NCBI RefSeq assembly: GCF_024713975.1
Contig: NC_091113.1
Coordinates: 12,784,501-12,848,500, forward strand
DNA: 64,000 nt
Direction of reading: 5' to 3'
Origin: Paralichthys olivaceus
Lineage: Eukaryota > Chordata > Actinopteri > Pleuronectiformes > Paralichthyidae
A program made the translations under genes and the position numbers. Positions within the stretch are counted from its first letter, which is position 1. Every line of letters starts with the position of its first letter. The notes under the pieces were generated by a model. It was not told the origin of the DNA. It ran no database searches and saw only the letters and a program-made list of their open reading frames with translations. Shown one piece after another: positions 41,247 to 55,847 of this stretch.

Positions 41247-44200
41247 TCAGATGGAATCAGCCCCACCGCCCAGCAGGTCCCCTGGAAGCAGCGAGGCGGG
41301 GCTACCCATCTGGTGACGATCCTCCAGTGCCGGGGAACCCCAGAGGCTGCTGCTCGGGTACCCAACCCCGCTCATCCCGCCCATTCCCCCCCACAGGCCC
41401 TGCCTTCCAGCCTCCACACCTCCGGACCCACCCATCCCGGTCCCGTTGTTGCTCCATTGTGTGAAGATGCCGAGCCCGGGGCCCTGGGCGGTGGACGGGT
41501 CCGATGAGCTGCCTGTGCTGTCCAGACTTTGCCACCCGGAGCTGGTGGGCCCTGCTCCCCCATTTCCTGCTCCTCCAGTTGTGGAACCTCCTTCTACCCC
41601 GCTGCCGCCTCCTACTCCGCCTCTCTCACAGCTTCCTCCGTTGCTGTTGGCCCCCACCGCGGAGGTCGCTGATGGCCCGGACCCTGCGGAGTTGGCTGCG
41701 GTTCCTCCGTTACCTGTTCCTCCAGCCTGGGAATGTGCAATGTAGCGAGCCACATCTTCTTCGCTCACAAACTCTGCCAAGATGGTGGTGTTACCCAGAA
41801 CGCACCTGGCATAAACAAAACATTTCTCAGTATCTCTTGTTATCATGAGGCGCTGTTTTAATTCTACTTCTTTTAATAGTTGCTACATTTTATTGATGAC
41901 CATAATGATCTCAGCCAAGATTACATTAGCACAGAATTAAAAAGACTAGGTAAGAAGATACCTCACATTTGCAAGCTTTGTAAAAAAATGTGTTTCTCCC
42001 CTAAGAAGTGAGCACACTTTAAAGGAATAAAAAAACAACAACCACGTTTACTGATGGTTAGCTCAGCAGTAAGACTTGAAGCAGCAGCAAAAAGCTTGCT
42101 TAGCTCTAGTGGGTTAAAAAAATCTGCCTTCCAGCAAAGTAAGATCATTTATTAACACGTTCAATCTTAGAATTGTAAAAACAGACACTATGGTTTCACA
42201 GGATGTTTACAGCTGTGCTATTTCTTGGCCAGGACCATTAACATCTCTGTCTCCTGGTTGCCCTGCAACTGGTCCAGACCAGGATGCAGTCTGGCATGTC
42301 ACATCTGCAAAACAGCTAATTATAATTCATAGGTTTCAGATGTTGAATGGATTAAATCAACAGGACGGGATTTAATTACTGACCACCCCCTCCTCCTTTC
42401 TTTGTGCTATGCTAAGCGAACTGGCTCCTGATTCCAGCCACACATTTATCATACAGACATTAAGAGTGATAATATAAAGACGTTTGAAACAACAGAGGGA
42501 GTCTCTTACATGTGGAGTGCACTCTGGGCCTTGGCTGCCTCTTGTTTGGAGCCATAGCGAATAAGAGCTGTGCCCTGGGTCAGGCCAAGGTGAAAAGTCA
42601 GCAGGGGGCCGTGCTGCATGCAGATGGTCCTCAGTGTAGAGCCATCGATCTGCATTTATAAGGATGGACAATGTTCAAATGGAAGTGATACTGATGGACT
42701 GAGGAAAGAAATTATTTTTCTGCTCATTTCTAGTAAGTGCATAAAGTGAGATTACAAAAGCCTGGTAACATTAACCCATTAATATCTAAGGTGCTAAATA
42801 AAACCAGACTCTAAAACCTAAGCATTGTTTAAAAACAACCACCTCAAATCTGAGTTTTCTGAAGAGCTGACAGAATTGACGTTCATAAAAACATTCTTTC
42901 TCCACAGTAGTTTCATGGGTTGTATCTGTAACGTGTGTGTGTGTACCTGTGGCGTGAGGTTGCTGAGCACCAACCAGCAGCTTTCCCGAGAGCTGCCGTC
43001 ACTCCAGGTCGAGCCTGAGGAGAGGAAGGAAAAAAATCTGAGTCAAAGTTTTCCAAATTCCTTGTAAAGACAACCACACTTGTTTTTCCCCTCAGCTTTG
43101 CGAATGTAATACATGATGAATAACTTTCTCTGCTGCTTTAACCCAAGCTTGGCTGCCCTTGAATTCATGAATAGATGGACTCTTAAGTTCAAAGGAGCAT
43201 TATGTTGCATCTCAGCAATCAGAGCCAGTTGTTTTTTTCTCCGAAAAAAGAACATTCAAATAAGTGCTGTATTTTACTGAATGATGAAAATGGACAACCA
43301 TGTAACCACAACATGAAAAACATGTTAGGGCATTACCAGTGGTGCTGGAGCTTCCGCCCCAGCTCCTGCCAGCCAGTCTCGGGGCTCCTCCTGACCAAGG
43401 GGAAGACGATGGCTGCTTTTGACTGATTAGTCCTGGAGGTGGGCGGGAAAGCTGGGTCTGGCTGGTGCCGCGGCTGGCTTTCCAGGACTTGTGTCCGATG
43501 GGCTCTGGGGGCCAGCTGGTCTTGTATTCTGTGTACTTTGCTGTGGGGACACAGAAGAGTGAATGAGGGTATGGAAGGGTCACATACAGTAAATATTTTT
43601 AATTTGTATGTTAATTCACGTTGCCTTGTAGGATCTGGCAAATGAAACAGATTGAGAAAGATGAAAGAGTTGAAAATTAGTGTAACTGACCACTAATTAA
43701 ACTAATATTGCAATTGCCTCCTTGTAATATTTAAGGGTTTTATAATCTTATACTTTATTTGAATAGGAGCTTATCACTTGGGTATTGTGTGTGTGTGTGT
43801 GTGTGTGTGTGTTTATGGCATCTACTGCCTTTGGGCAACTCATCTCATGGCCTGTATTTTCCACAAGGGGGCAGATGTCCATTTGTGGTGACACATTGCC
43901 CATGCAAATATCATAAGTAGACCATTTGTATAAGCTACAGGCAGCTTGTTTCTTGATTAGCATAGTTATAGTAAAAGAAACCACATGCAAGGTGGGTTCA
44001 CAAGAGATGCCAGCAGTTTTAGGAACAGAGATAAAGAAACTCTACTGGAAGTTCTAAAATGACGATGAAATTAATTCGCCTTTAAGTCCTAAAACGGCAA
44101 TGAAAGAACCTATTTGTGTATCTCGTCGAAGGTTGTGATTGCTCACAGTGTGGGGTTAGTTGTTATTGTGGGTCTAACAGGCAGGAATAATGCATCATGT

Positions 44201-47200
44201 AATCTTTTCCTCTGGTTTTTCATGTTCATATACCTATAGATCTTATACTACACTGGACACAATTCCCCATCTTTGTGAAGCTTGTTTTAGTGGTGGTGCA
44301 TGCATCTATCAAGACAAAGCCACACACACCAGCTCAGCACTGAGATGAAGTGTTTGTATTCTCGTGTGGTTACCTGAGTTGTGTGCGTTGTTGAGGGGAC
44401 TGTCTGAGGCACTGTAGGGCCAGGCACCAGGTGAAGGCAGCAAGGTGTTGAGGGGAGGGGTGGAATCTGCAAACAACGACATCATCAGAATTTACACGTG
44501 GAAAGTGAAGCTGCAGATTGTTGCATTCACTTTTGTCCGTACTGTCATAGCAAGGCTCATTTTTGCATCAACATGAGATGGGTATGCAAAAAAGCAGTAT
44601 CACTACAGATCATGGGTTGGGAGCAAACTAGCCAATAGTTCAGGCAAGACGACCATAGGACACATCCAGGTACAGGGTGGGTAATGTACCTCTTTCTTAA
44701 ATGGTACATTCTCTCACTCTGTACTGCCCTCTTGTGGATATGTTGCATAACCACTATGCCAACGTAAAGGATGCATGGAAGCATGCAGGTCGAGGCGGTT
44801 GGGTTGTTTCAAAACTGACTCATCTCTTTTCAAATGGAAAAACAGCCTTAAATGAGGCTTAAAGCTTCACCTACTGCTGATACAACATGTAACAGAACCT
44901 TGCACAGTGATTGCATGTTTTCTTGAAATGCACCTTGTTCTGTGAACTTATGTACACTTACTGGCCTGGTCTGGTTTAATAAAACGTTAAAGGAACAAAG
45001 CTCTTAATCTTTTTTACACATAGTTATTCATGCCCATGTAAAAACATTTCTGTCACTTAAACAAAACATTGTACTTCCTCTACCAATTAACATTCTTTAC
45101 TTCACTTATCTCAAAATTATTAATTTGTAAGCAAAAAAAAAAAAGCATAACCCCAAGAAGCTTAGAAAAGCAAATAAATAAATAAATGACAGGTTAAACT
45201 AGCTGCCGGATAGTGTTGCACGCACCTGTATTGTCTTGTAACAACTGGTGATCAGTATCATTGAGGCTGGAGGAAACTGCATTTGCCATCATGCTCCCTG
45301 GGGTCATGTAAGGGTCAGATTCGGGGTCGACGCGGTCAATTCCCTTCCAGGGGACACCAGGCTGGAACTCTAAGGGAGGAACATGCATGAGGCAAGAGTG
45401 CAGGTGGAGAATACTGCACCACCATCAACAATTCAACATGGGTCATAACTCAAATACATTCCTCCCGGAGGACAGAAATGTTTTCCTCCCATCATCTTAT
45501 TGTAAACCCTGTGGGATCTTGTGGCCCAGGTTATCACTTCAACTGTGGCATATCACTAACCAGGTGGCCAGCTGGTTGTGGTCGTTGGCTTGGTGACCAT
45601 CTTGCCAGGGGTGCGGTGCCAGTTGTCACCCAGGCCGTCAACCATCATGTCGTACTGAGAGTAGGGCGAGCCCCCAGGCATCTTTATGGGGGTGATAGGA
45701 CCTGGGATGATAATGTGAGTTACATCACTGAACAACAGATGGGTTCACAAATCACCTTAATATGCATCTTCACATCTAATTCCATTAACACTGACTCATG
45801 TATTCCATTTCTTCTATATATTCCAAACATAACGTAAAAAAAAAAAAGATGGCTCACCATTTTTATGGAATGCATTCTCAGGTGTGGTTGTGTCTGGAGA
45901 AGAGTGTCCCTCCATCATCCATTTGAAGCGGGACTGCTGACCCCCGAGGTCCTTCATGCCACCAGGCCCCCCCATGACAGAACCACCCAGGTCCAGACCT
46001 GGGAGATTCACCCCAGAACCAAACCCTGCTCATGGAAAGAGACACAAACAGAGGCAAACATGAATAGGATTATTATGCGTTAACATTTATTTAGTTCAAG
46101 AAAACCTTGGATACTACAAAAAAATTACCAATACTGTAAATTATTTAACAGAATATTAAAGTGAACTAGAATTATATGTGATCACAGTCTCCCCTTCTGT
46201 TCCTGAGTTAGGGTGTTAAATAATGGCCAGAGAAGTGTTTTCAGAGAACATTATAATGTCACAGCCAAGTTGACCGCTGACCTTTAGGATATAAAATGTT
46301 ACCACTTTATCCTATTAGACAGTATTCTGAAAAAGAATACTGTCAGTACCTTTTCCCACTAAAATCAATTCAGGTCAAGTTAAGTTGAGTTCAAGTTAAC
46401 GTTTGACTGTCACCAATTCACAACCCAACCAAATGTGAAATGTGCTCACAATGCAACCATCTGGTCTTGGGATATGCCGTTTAGTAATTTGAGTATTTTC
46501 TTTTTACTGAATATAATTTCACAGTAGGAACAATCGCTCACCAGTGTATGGTCCGAGATTTTTGGGGTGCAGGTCCGCCACAGATCCTGACAGGCCTGGG
46601 TGGGGAAGGGGATCAGCCACAGGCAGTTTGGGACCCCCCATACCACCTACACCGTGGTGGGAGGGGGAGAGTTTGGAGCTGCCGCCTAGACCTCCGACCT
46701 GCTGCTGCTGTCTCTGCTGCTGGAGCACTGCCATGATCCTGGCCAACTAAGATATGAGAAAAAACAAGAGTCAACAGCAGGAAGGTGGATATAAAAGGTA
46801 ACAAAGAAGTGTGTGATATAAGGGGATTCATTATGTGCGGATGCGTACCTGCTGGGGGTCAGCCTGCTGCCGCACATTTGGCGTAAATTTCCTCTGATTT
46901 TGCAGCAGCTGCTGTTGCTGTTGCTGCTGTTGTGGCTGCTGCTGCTGGAGGAGGAGCTGACAAGCCTGAGCAAACAAACGGAAAAAGACAAGAGGAGTGA
47001 GATGCAAAGGGAGATAAACATGCAATCTGAGCAATAACTTTCAAGCTTTAAACTATCAACCCCATTTTTTAACTGAATGCTATGTAGAGTCATTCTCCAC
47101 TAGGAGGTAATCAATACCTAAATATTTGGACAATGACACTCAGCTTTAACAGTTCGTTCTATGAAAATAAATCAATGTTAGAGATGTTGTAGAGATGGAA

Positions 47201-50200
47201 GATGAATTTGTGTGGTCCTCTCAGACTTACATATAGTAAGTATATGGTTCAAAATCTATTTCAAACTTTTTGACTCCACTGTATATGCACCTTTATAATA
47301 ATTATGTTGTTAAGACATTCGGACAATGTTTCTAAACCTTTATTTCAAGAATGCATATTTCCTCACTTAATTGCAAGATTTGATCTCAAGGATGTTAGTG
47401 TGCCGTTTCTTACCAACTGAAACTGAATGTGCGGTGGGTAGATGCTGCTGAGCATGGCGATGTGCTGGGGGGACAGCTGTGGAGGGAACACACCTCCCCC
47501 GACTCCTGCCACTCCTCCTACGCCACCAACACCCCCCACGCTCCCGCTGGGAGGGGGCATCTGCTTCAGCACGGAACCTGGCACCTGGAGACAAGACGCA
47601 ACGGCAGGCAGGCACACCTGTTACCACAGAGACGCTTTGGTGCCGTAACCATGGGCAACCACATAAACTTAGTGTTTGTCCCCAATCAACTCTTTCATGC
47701 TCTCATTAGCTGGTGTTAACAAGTGAGCCTGAGTGAGCGAATGAAATTCATTCAATTCCTGGACAAGACATGCATTTCACTTTATATTCTTTTGAAGTAG
47801 ATGGCTACGATGAACTATGTCTTCCTGAACAGTGATTATGCAGTCTAGGCAACACACTAATATAGGCCATGCTTAAAGCCAGTGGATCATGTCGTATAAG
47901 CTCATTGAAAGAAGAACCAATTACACATTATATCATAAAGTTCAGTAAACAAGGACAAGTCCTTGAAGTATGCGATCTACCCCATGCAAAACCTGGAAAA
48001 ACTGCATTGAGCCCACATTAAAGGGAATGTGCACATTTTCATGTGGTATTCTCAAATGTGCGACTGAAACAGACAATTGTGCTGTCAGATACAGCCCCTC
48101 TGGAACATTTCAGGAAAACACATGTCAGAAAGAAGCTTCAGTAATTTAGGTTTTTTACCAGTTACTAGACACTAAGGACGACCCAGGGTACAACTTTGTT
48201 ACATTGACAGTCAACCCATAGTGAAGTGTGGAACATGTCAGCAGGTAAAAAAAAATACTGATTAGTAAAGCACCTGCGGTGACAGGAACTGATGAGGCAC
48301 TTGCGCTCGTATCCCTGGAGACTGGTTTATGGGTGGGACATTTGGCTGATGTCTTGACTGAGCCATCCCTCCACCACCACCGAAGATACTGTGACCGCCC
48401 TGTCAGTCAACATGGAAAAGGGTTAGGATCCATAACATACACAGATCAATAGATATAATACAGAAGAATTTGACATCCCAACAGAAAGGGAAAAGTTAGG
48501 GACATACATTTTAGTACTATCTTACAAAAAAAGAATATCTAATGTTAAGATGGGAGGACAGAAACAACAGGAGTGGATATCTTACTTGTCTAAAAGGGAT
48601 AGTATGGTTGAAGAGGGAATGGGGCTTGTAGACAGTGGGTGGTGAGTACAGAGAGCAAGGACCCTCCTCCCCAAGGCACCCATCCTGATTGGTCAAAGGC
48701 AAGGTCTGTCACGGAGACAGCCATGGGAAGACCAATTTGAGTGGTGATAAAGGGAGCGGTAGGAGACAAGGAGGAATGGGGCAGACCAGGAAGAAAAGGT
48801 AGAATCACAAGAGGAAATAAAGAATAGCGATAGAGGACAAATTGTTATCCAGACAGGAAAAAGACATCAGAGACAGAGACTGAGACTGTAGCCCTGGGGT
48901 GTTACCTTGTCATAGTAGGACCCAACATCCCCAGGTGCTGCTTCTTTTGAACCAGGTGGACGATATGGCATCCCCCCTCCTCCTCTTCCTCCCTTCCTCA
49001 TGTCTCCATTGTAGTCATTCATTCCAATGCCCCTTTTCTCCACCTCCATCTTCTTCTCCTGGAGAGAACCCGGAGCCAGGTCAATGTTTGGGCCACTGGG
49101 ATCATCGTTCTGTCCAGCAGAAAAGGCCACCATCATGATCATAACCACCCACCAGAAACAGCACCATCATCACCAAGAAGGTTTCAGCACCTGATGAATG
49201 CCTGTATGCTGTATTGCTACATCCAATATCAAATCTCAAACGAATGAACCACCATTGTTAAACAGTTCCTGCTTCGAATTATCACAATAAAACTCAAGTA
49301 ATGAGACAACTTAAATATTTCTTATTTTCTTACCAGCAGCCCCATGTTAGAGAACTGCCTGTTAATGGGGCTCATCCACGAGTCTCCTCCACCAGCCTTT
49401 AGTGGACCCTGGGAGACAAACACACAGTTAAAACACAGTTAATGAGCATTCTGTATTTGAGTTCTAAAGGTCAACCATAAAAATTAACAGTGAAATATGC
49501 TGTACAAAAGCTTTCAAAACTACAAGGTTTACATGTAATAAATATTGTTTTTGTCTATTGCAATAGTTTTTTTCCCAGACCAGTGACCAACCTTGTTGTT
49601 GGGCTTCTTCCCGGTGTGGCTCTGTCCCCAGCCCCCATTGCTTCCCTGGCCCCAAGATGAGCCGCTTCCCTGGGAGCCAGCGCTGTTCCACATGCCACCT
49701 CCCTCCTCCTCATCCTCCCAGCTTGAATGACGCGAGGCTGCCACTGAGGCCTCTTTGTCGCCCCAGCCATCTTGCATAGACTTTGTACCTGCAGAGGGTA
49801 GGTTTTGAGTCAATGCCATTAACAGATAAGAAACCAATTTTTACAAAAACTAAATTTATTGTTAATTTCATAACTATTGAGAACCACAATGTCTCAAATG
49901 CTAAGTATCATGTCACTTTAAGCCAGCCTGGCACAACCAACACAAAGCTCAAACTATGAGATCATCAAGCCAGATTGAATGGATATTCCACAGACAGCAC
50001 TTGTGATTCAGTTTGAATTAATTTTCAACTAAATCACAAATGCGTTAACTTTTATTTGACCTTCTTACCGGATTTGATGGGATTGGGAGAAGGGTTTCCC
50101 CAGCTTGTTGTCTTCCCGCTAGCATTGTCAGGGTCTCCCCAGCCGGTAGGGGCATCAGTAGTCTTTCCCCATGCTGCTGTGCCATTGTCTACTGTCGGAC

Positions 50201-50549
50201 TAGATGGAGAAGTACCACCCCAACCTGATGGATCTGCAGACACATTTAAGACACAGGTTAAGAGGACAAAATCTGAGATCATTTGACTAAGCACACAACC
50301 ATTTCCTTCCATTAGATTTGTACATCTTGTCTCAATACATGGAGGCCGCATCTTCACTCTACTTTGCTGCATGCTGACAGGGGTTAGCAGTGATGCAGAG
50401 GTTTAAACAATTCATAACAAAGGGCTATAGTTTCTAAATTTTTACCCATAGGTGAAGCTTTTGCAGGTCCATGGCCAGTGTTGAAGTCTCTGTTACCTCC
50501 GAGTCCTGGAGCCTGCCTACTAGACTGCTGCTGTATTGGAGGCCCCTGC

Positions 50550-50584
<35 letters not shown>

Positions 50585-53500
50585 TTGTTGTTGTTGTTGT
50601 TGTTGCTGCTGCTGCTGCTGGGCCTGACTTTGTACATGCGGCTGCTGGCCAGCAGGGGCACTGTTCTTATCCCACAAGTTGACTGGCTTGTAGTTGCAAT
50701 GGGTTGGGTCACCCCATGCTGATGTTCCATCATCAATCTCATTCTTCCTGCTTATGGACTGTGGCGAGGGTTCCTCCCAGCCACTCGGTTCAGACCCACT
50801 TCCACCTACTGCGGAACCACCAGGGATGGGCCCTGAGGTCCAGCCTGAGCTTTGGTTCTGATTCTGGGCTTGAGATACGGGTTTCCTTCCCCCACCCCCT
50901 TGCATAGCCCCTTGGTCCAATGCTTGCTGCAGCTGTGGATGCTGATTGCGGGACTGTGATTGTTGCTGTTGCAGTTGTGCCTGAGGGCCTGTGATGGAGC
51001 CCAACTGGCTGTTTGGCATCTGGTGCATCTTGTTTCCTCCACTCCAATTTTGATTGGGTTTGGACCCCATACCCCCAACAACACCCATACCCCCTCCTCC
51101 ACTGCCTCCTCCTCCTGTGCCCCCTGCTCCCCAGGTTCTCCGAGGAGCATTATCATCCCAGCTTCCCCAACCACCCCCACCTGTATCCCCACCTGAGTTT
51201 CCTCCTGCATTCTTCCTCTCATCCTCCCATCCTCCTCCTCCTCCACTGTTTGATTTGGACTCTTGCTCACCCCAGTCCCTTCCTGCCCCAACCTTCTGTC
51301 CTGATCCCCACCCACTTCCTCCTCCATTCCCACCGATGTCTTTCCAACCCCCTGCCCCTTTCTCCTCCCGATTTCCTCCCCAGCCTCCACTCACTGGCTC
51401 ACCCTGTTGCCCAATATCACCCCATCCTGCTCCATTTCCTCCTCTATTACTGTCTCTCCATTCCTCATTTCCCCAGCCTTTGGCCTCTTTGCCATCCCCA
51501 GCCCCCATCCCTTCTCCACCCCAGCCTGTAGTCTTCCCCTGCTGGTTATGTCCTGGTATTACCCCTGACCCCATACCCGAGCCTGCTGTGGTCACTGGCC
51601 CAGATTGTGAGACGCCAAGATTCCTCAAGTTGGGGCCTGAAGGTGGTGGGGCTCTCCCAGACAGAGAGGCCCCACTACTGCTACTGTTACTGCTGCTCTC
51701 CCAACCCTCTCCAGAGGACCCGGCAGATGGAACCAAGGAAGGATTGACCCCTGGACCAACTGATTCAGTGATTAGGGTCCTTTGTCCACCAGAAAACTGA
51801 GAATTACTACCATGTGAAAATGGATGTTTTGATGAAGCTGATGACAATCCACCTTTATTCTGTCTTCCCTGTTCTTCGACATCCCAGGATGTGTTTTGTC
51901 GGATCTGTGTTTGGCCCCAGCCTGTGTTGGATAGAACCCGTGGATCCAGATCAGTCCGACTTAGAAGATTCTGTAAGGCAGCTTCAGCATTAGGTGCCTG
52001 ATGGCGAGGACAATTGTAACGGCTGTTAGGTCCGCTCCCATTTCTGGAGTTTCCGCCGCTGGATGAAGATCCTCCCCGTGCTCCCTGTCCTCCTACTCCC
52101 CCGCCCCATTCCCCTGTTTCACCCTCTCCCTTCTGATTGTCCCAGGCTCTGGTCAAAGTGGTGGCCGTTGAGGAGGACGACGAGGTGGCAGGGGGGTTGC
52201 CAGCTGTGCTACCCCCACTACTGCTGCTGTTACTGCTGCAGGCTTCACTCACTCCCTCACCTACTGGATTAGCTCCCCCAATACCAGTGGAGCTCCCACC
52301 CCAATCACCACCAGAAACTCCTCTCTCCCCTCCTCCTCCTGATGACCCCCACCCTCCCTGAGAAACCCCAGAGGTTTGACTACCGTTTCCTCCAGTTCCA
52401 GCACTACCCCAAGCATTAACCCCACTACTGGAACTTGAATAACCCCAACCTGAGGTCCCATTATCACCTTCGGCAGCTCCGAATCCCCCTGTGCCACCAC
52501 CTCCACCCTCCCATCCATCAGTCCTTGAGGCACCCGTTTTGGAGTTAGCTGCAGGGTAAGAAGGCTGGCCTCTCCATGAGGAGGCAATGTTGTGGTCTCC
52601 CACACTCATTCCGCATCCTCCCACACCACGGTCCATTCCTCCCCCAATCCCTTCCCCACCTGCGATTTTTGGTCCCGCTGATTCGCTGTCCCACTTCCCC
52701 CCTCCCATCTCTCTGTCTCTGGATTGCATTTGGTGAAGTTGGTGCTGATGGGTGCTTGATTGATTCACAGATAAAGGTGGGTGACCCCCCAGCACCCCGA
52801 CTGCCCCGCCTCCCGGCCCCAGGGAAGCAGAGTTGTTGGCAGACAAAGACCCTCCAGGTCCCTGGTGATGGAAGGAAGACGGACCTCCTTCCCCTGCAGC
52901 AGCGGGCCCATCCTGCTGCACAAGGGCAGGCCAGGCCGAAGGGTTGGCATTTGGATTGAAGTTGGCACCTGGAATCCCACTGCTTCCATCAACGGGGCCA
53001 CTGGTTTCATGGCTCCCTGGCACAGTGGAGGCTTTGGAAATTGAGGAGGGCTGTTGTAGCAGTGGCCCAGCTGTAGCTACTGCACTCCCTCCTCCAAGAT
53101 GACCCTGGGAGGCAGCCGTCCCCCATGCCACACCATTGGACGACTGCATACATTCATTGGGCAAAGAGAATGAGGAAGTGGGTGAGGAATGGTTGCCAGA
53201 GGCACTGATGCTGTTCACAGGCATTCCATTGTTGCTGCTGCCGCCTCCAGCCCTGGTGAATGAAGCTGATCCCCCATCACTGCCAGCGATGCTAGGCCAC
53301 TCCTCCAGGTTGTTGCCATCGACAATCACCTTCTCCCTGCCCTGAGAGGAGGTCTGGCTGCCTGAGCTTGCCCCCCACATGGAATTTGCATAATTAGAAG
53401 TAGTAGTAGAAGCAGCAGCTGATGATGAGGTGAGGGCCAACGAGGAGGCAACCGCACCAGTGTCTGAAAAGGCAAATCCCAGGAGAGAGACTTTAGAGGT

Positions 53501-55847
53501 CAAACAGGTAAAAATGTTTAAAATAATTGCAGTTGCATCGGTTCTAAACGTGACCTACAGGATTCCTCACACTCACCTGAGACAGCAGCCATGTTTGCAT
53601 TTGGGCCATCCCCTCCTCCTCCTCCCCCTCCCAGCAGCATGGAGGACAGTGGCGGCTGACCCCTCTTCAGTAGCACTTTATGGTCCTGCTGGCAGCGGAA
53701 TCGCGGGGGCACTTCTCTCGGCATGTAGCGCGGTTGCTGCTGAGGCGCCTGGGCTCCGCCTCCGCTACTTGTACTGCCGTTTCCAGCAGCACCTGGGCCG
53801 CCAGCGGTGGAGGAAGAACTGGTGGTGGAGGTGGGCTGTCCGTTGGCCACCCCCAGGCGCTTGGCATTGTTGCCGCCCTGTGATGGGGTGGCAGCACTGC
53901 CAGGGCCTGAGGTGGCTGGGGATGGGGAGGCAGAGGGGGTGGGTCCAGGGCTAGGGGAGGCAGAGCTGCTCTGAGTGGCAGGAGACTGGGCAGACGCCGG
54001 CTTGGTCAAGTCTGGCACTGCAAGAAGGGCAAGGCAAAGAAAAGGAGAGGAGAGGAAATTAAGCATAATTTAACAGTATATCCTAAGAGAACAGTAAACA
54101 ATTAATTTGCTGAAAATGTAAACATATTCAAACAAAGGCAAGATACTACAATAATCCTCTAATGCAGATACTTTAGGCACATGAATGTTGCTTGAACACA
54201 AACACCATAAAACTGAAAACATGAATTTTCATAGGAAAGATGAAAGAGGATGAACATTGGTTAACAGCAAACGTCCAGATTTAAACATTCATACAAATAT
54301 CACTGCACTGCTTACCTTTGTTTTTTTGTTCTGCAACCTAAGATAAACAGGAGAACACATTAGTTTACAAATCATATAAAGAATACAAAAATATAAAGCG
54401 CTTGTTTGTGCTTGTCAATGTCAAACCTTAATAAAACTACATAATTTGAGACACAGCAGAAAACATGAGATTTACAAGAATGAAACTGTGATTGTGGTTA
54501 TATAAAGAAAAAAATCTTGAGTCTAGCTGTGCCAGGATAATAAATATATCATTCCCCACATTCAAGATGGTGTAGTTGTTGAGACTTGCTACGTCCAAAA
54601 CGTGTTCTGCAAACACTAACAGATGCATTCCAAACGTGGTGTTCTTCGCATCAAAATTAGGAAACTTCAAACACCTACCAGGTCAATGACTTGTTTCAGA
54701 ATTATATTCAATTCAAACTTTTGTTAACTTATTTAAATCATGTGGATTTCTTTAATATGAGAAAGCTTCATTCTGCCTTCCCACAAAAAAACAACAATTT
54801 GAGCAGCTGAATACACAAATGATTGACGTCACGTTTAGCAATAACACAAAACTCACTGTAATGAACATCAATTTTTATAGCTTCAGATAACATGTGACAA
54901 TGAAATGCAGTGTTTTACAGCTACTTGCGAGGAGAGAGCTCTGTCTTATCTTTTAGTGTTTTATTATTTTGTGCTATGGAAGCTTTGTATCCGGATCAAT
55001 TCCCACACCTGTGCACAAATAGACCTATGTGCCTTTAGATGAGAAACTTTGTGCTTGCCTGACAATGAAAGCACAAAGATTAGAACTACTCTGGGTAAAC
55101 AATGCTGATCACAGATTGAGATCATATATTTTTGTTCAACAAAGGTCAACATCTGTTGTAAAGAAAGTGTATTTTTCTTAAATTTTACGATGAAACGCAA
55201 CATAACACGTGTATATTACCAACCAACATCTGCCATAAAGGATGTAGATGTGAATTATATCTATCCAATTAGTTTAAGACAGTGGACCACCATAGGGCAA
55301 CAAAATGAACTGCAACAATGCCAATCTCTTAGTTTAAAATTAATTTTACCTGAGTTAAAAGGTTTGAATAACACATCTACATTTACCTTTGACAGATATT
55401 GCATGAATTTGTATCCAAGCGAAGCTCTTACACTAGTGTCATAGGACCACTTTCTTTTGATGCAAAAATCGGAAAATATGAATACAGTATAATTTTAACT
55501 CTTCCTTAAAATTACACAAAAACACAAAAAAGCAGAACCTACACATATTATCACACAATTGTCCACAAAAGACTCCAAACAAAAGTATGATTTTCATCAA
55601 TATGTTGGACATGGTGCAGCTGCGTGTTTGGTTCCACAGAGGATTACTCTGTTTTGATATTTGAAAACACAGCATTGACTCATTCGGTTTGTTACATTGT
55701 TGGATGACCAAACTAAACTCTATTCAATTTTGTACATATTGCTGACCCGAGAGTATGACTGAGCAGACCCAATCAGCTCAACACGCTTACCTTCTGAGAG
55801 GCTTCCCTTTTCCTTTTGTCGTCTTTTTTCCTTTTCTTGTCTTCCAT
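41247..55847 (-). CDS. tnrc6b: Trinucleotide repeat-containing gene 6B (GW182 family)
   Basis: Cytoplasmic scaffold that binds Argonaute-miRNA complexes and recruits CCR4-NOT, PAN2-PAN3 and PABP to silence mRNAs. Coding exons: 55847-55791, 54337-54316, 54017-53577, 53463-50446, 50233-50069, 49788-49592, 49408-49334, 49109-48906, 48705-48586, 48399-48274, 47584-47414, 46965-46849, 46746-46542, 46025-45858, 45701-45561, 45369-45226, 44466-44374, 43540-43337, 43014-42947, 42649-42510 and 41805-41247. They total 6435 nt, giving 2144 residues. The 3 kb exon 4 holds the Gly/Trp-rich Argonaute-binding region, [15 protein letters not shown], and the AGO hook [14 protein letters not shown] (near residue 1063). 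A 25-Gln run follows, then SRPPPGL, an RRM ([20 protein letters not shown]) and the C-terminus [14 protein letters not shown], which with [12 protein letters not shown] marks TNRC6B rather than A or C. The start [11 protein letters not shown] follows an in-frame TAG. Confidence 0.95.
48050..48145. repeat. Decayed copy of the CAGACATG...TCCGG repeat family
   Basis: ATACAGCCCCTCTGGAACAT then TTCAGGAAAACACATGTCAG resemble the ends of the elements at 57045-57615 and 62235-62385. Lies in a tnrc6b intron. Confidence 0.4.
50546..50620 (-). repeat. CAG/CAA repeat encoding 25 glutamines in tnrc6b exon 4
   Basis: A 75-base run of mixed CAG and CAA codons, preceded by QSQA and followed by GPPIQQQ. It falls at about residues 1122-1146, just after the AGO hook. 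CAA interruptions should stabilise it. Confidence 0.95.

Noticed and set aside
46849-46965. Separate glutamine-repeat gene on the minus strand
   Set aside because: It is coding exon 12 of tnrc6b, in phase with its neighbours.
51054-51800. 248-residue proline-rich open frame on the plus strand
   Set aside because: It lies entirely antisense to tnrc6b exon 4; its proline content is the complement of Gly/Trp codons, and there is no homology or promoter.
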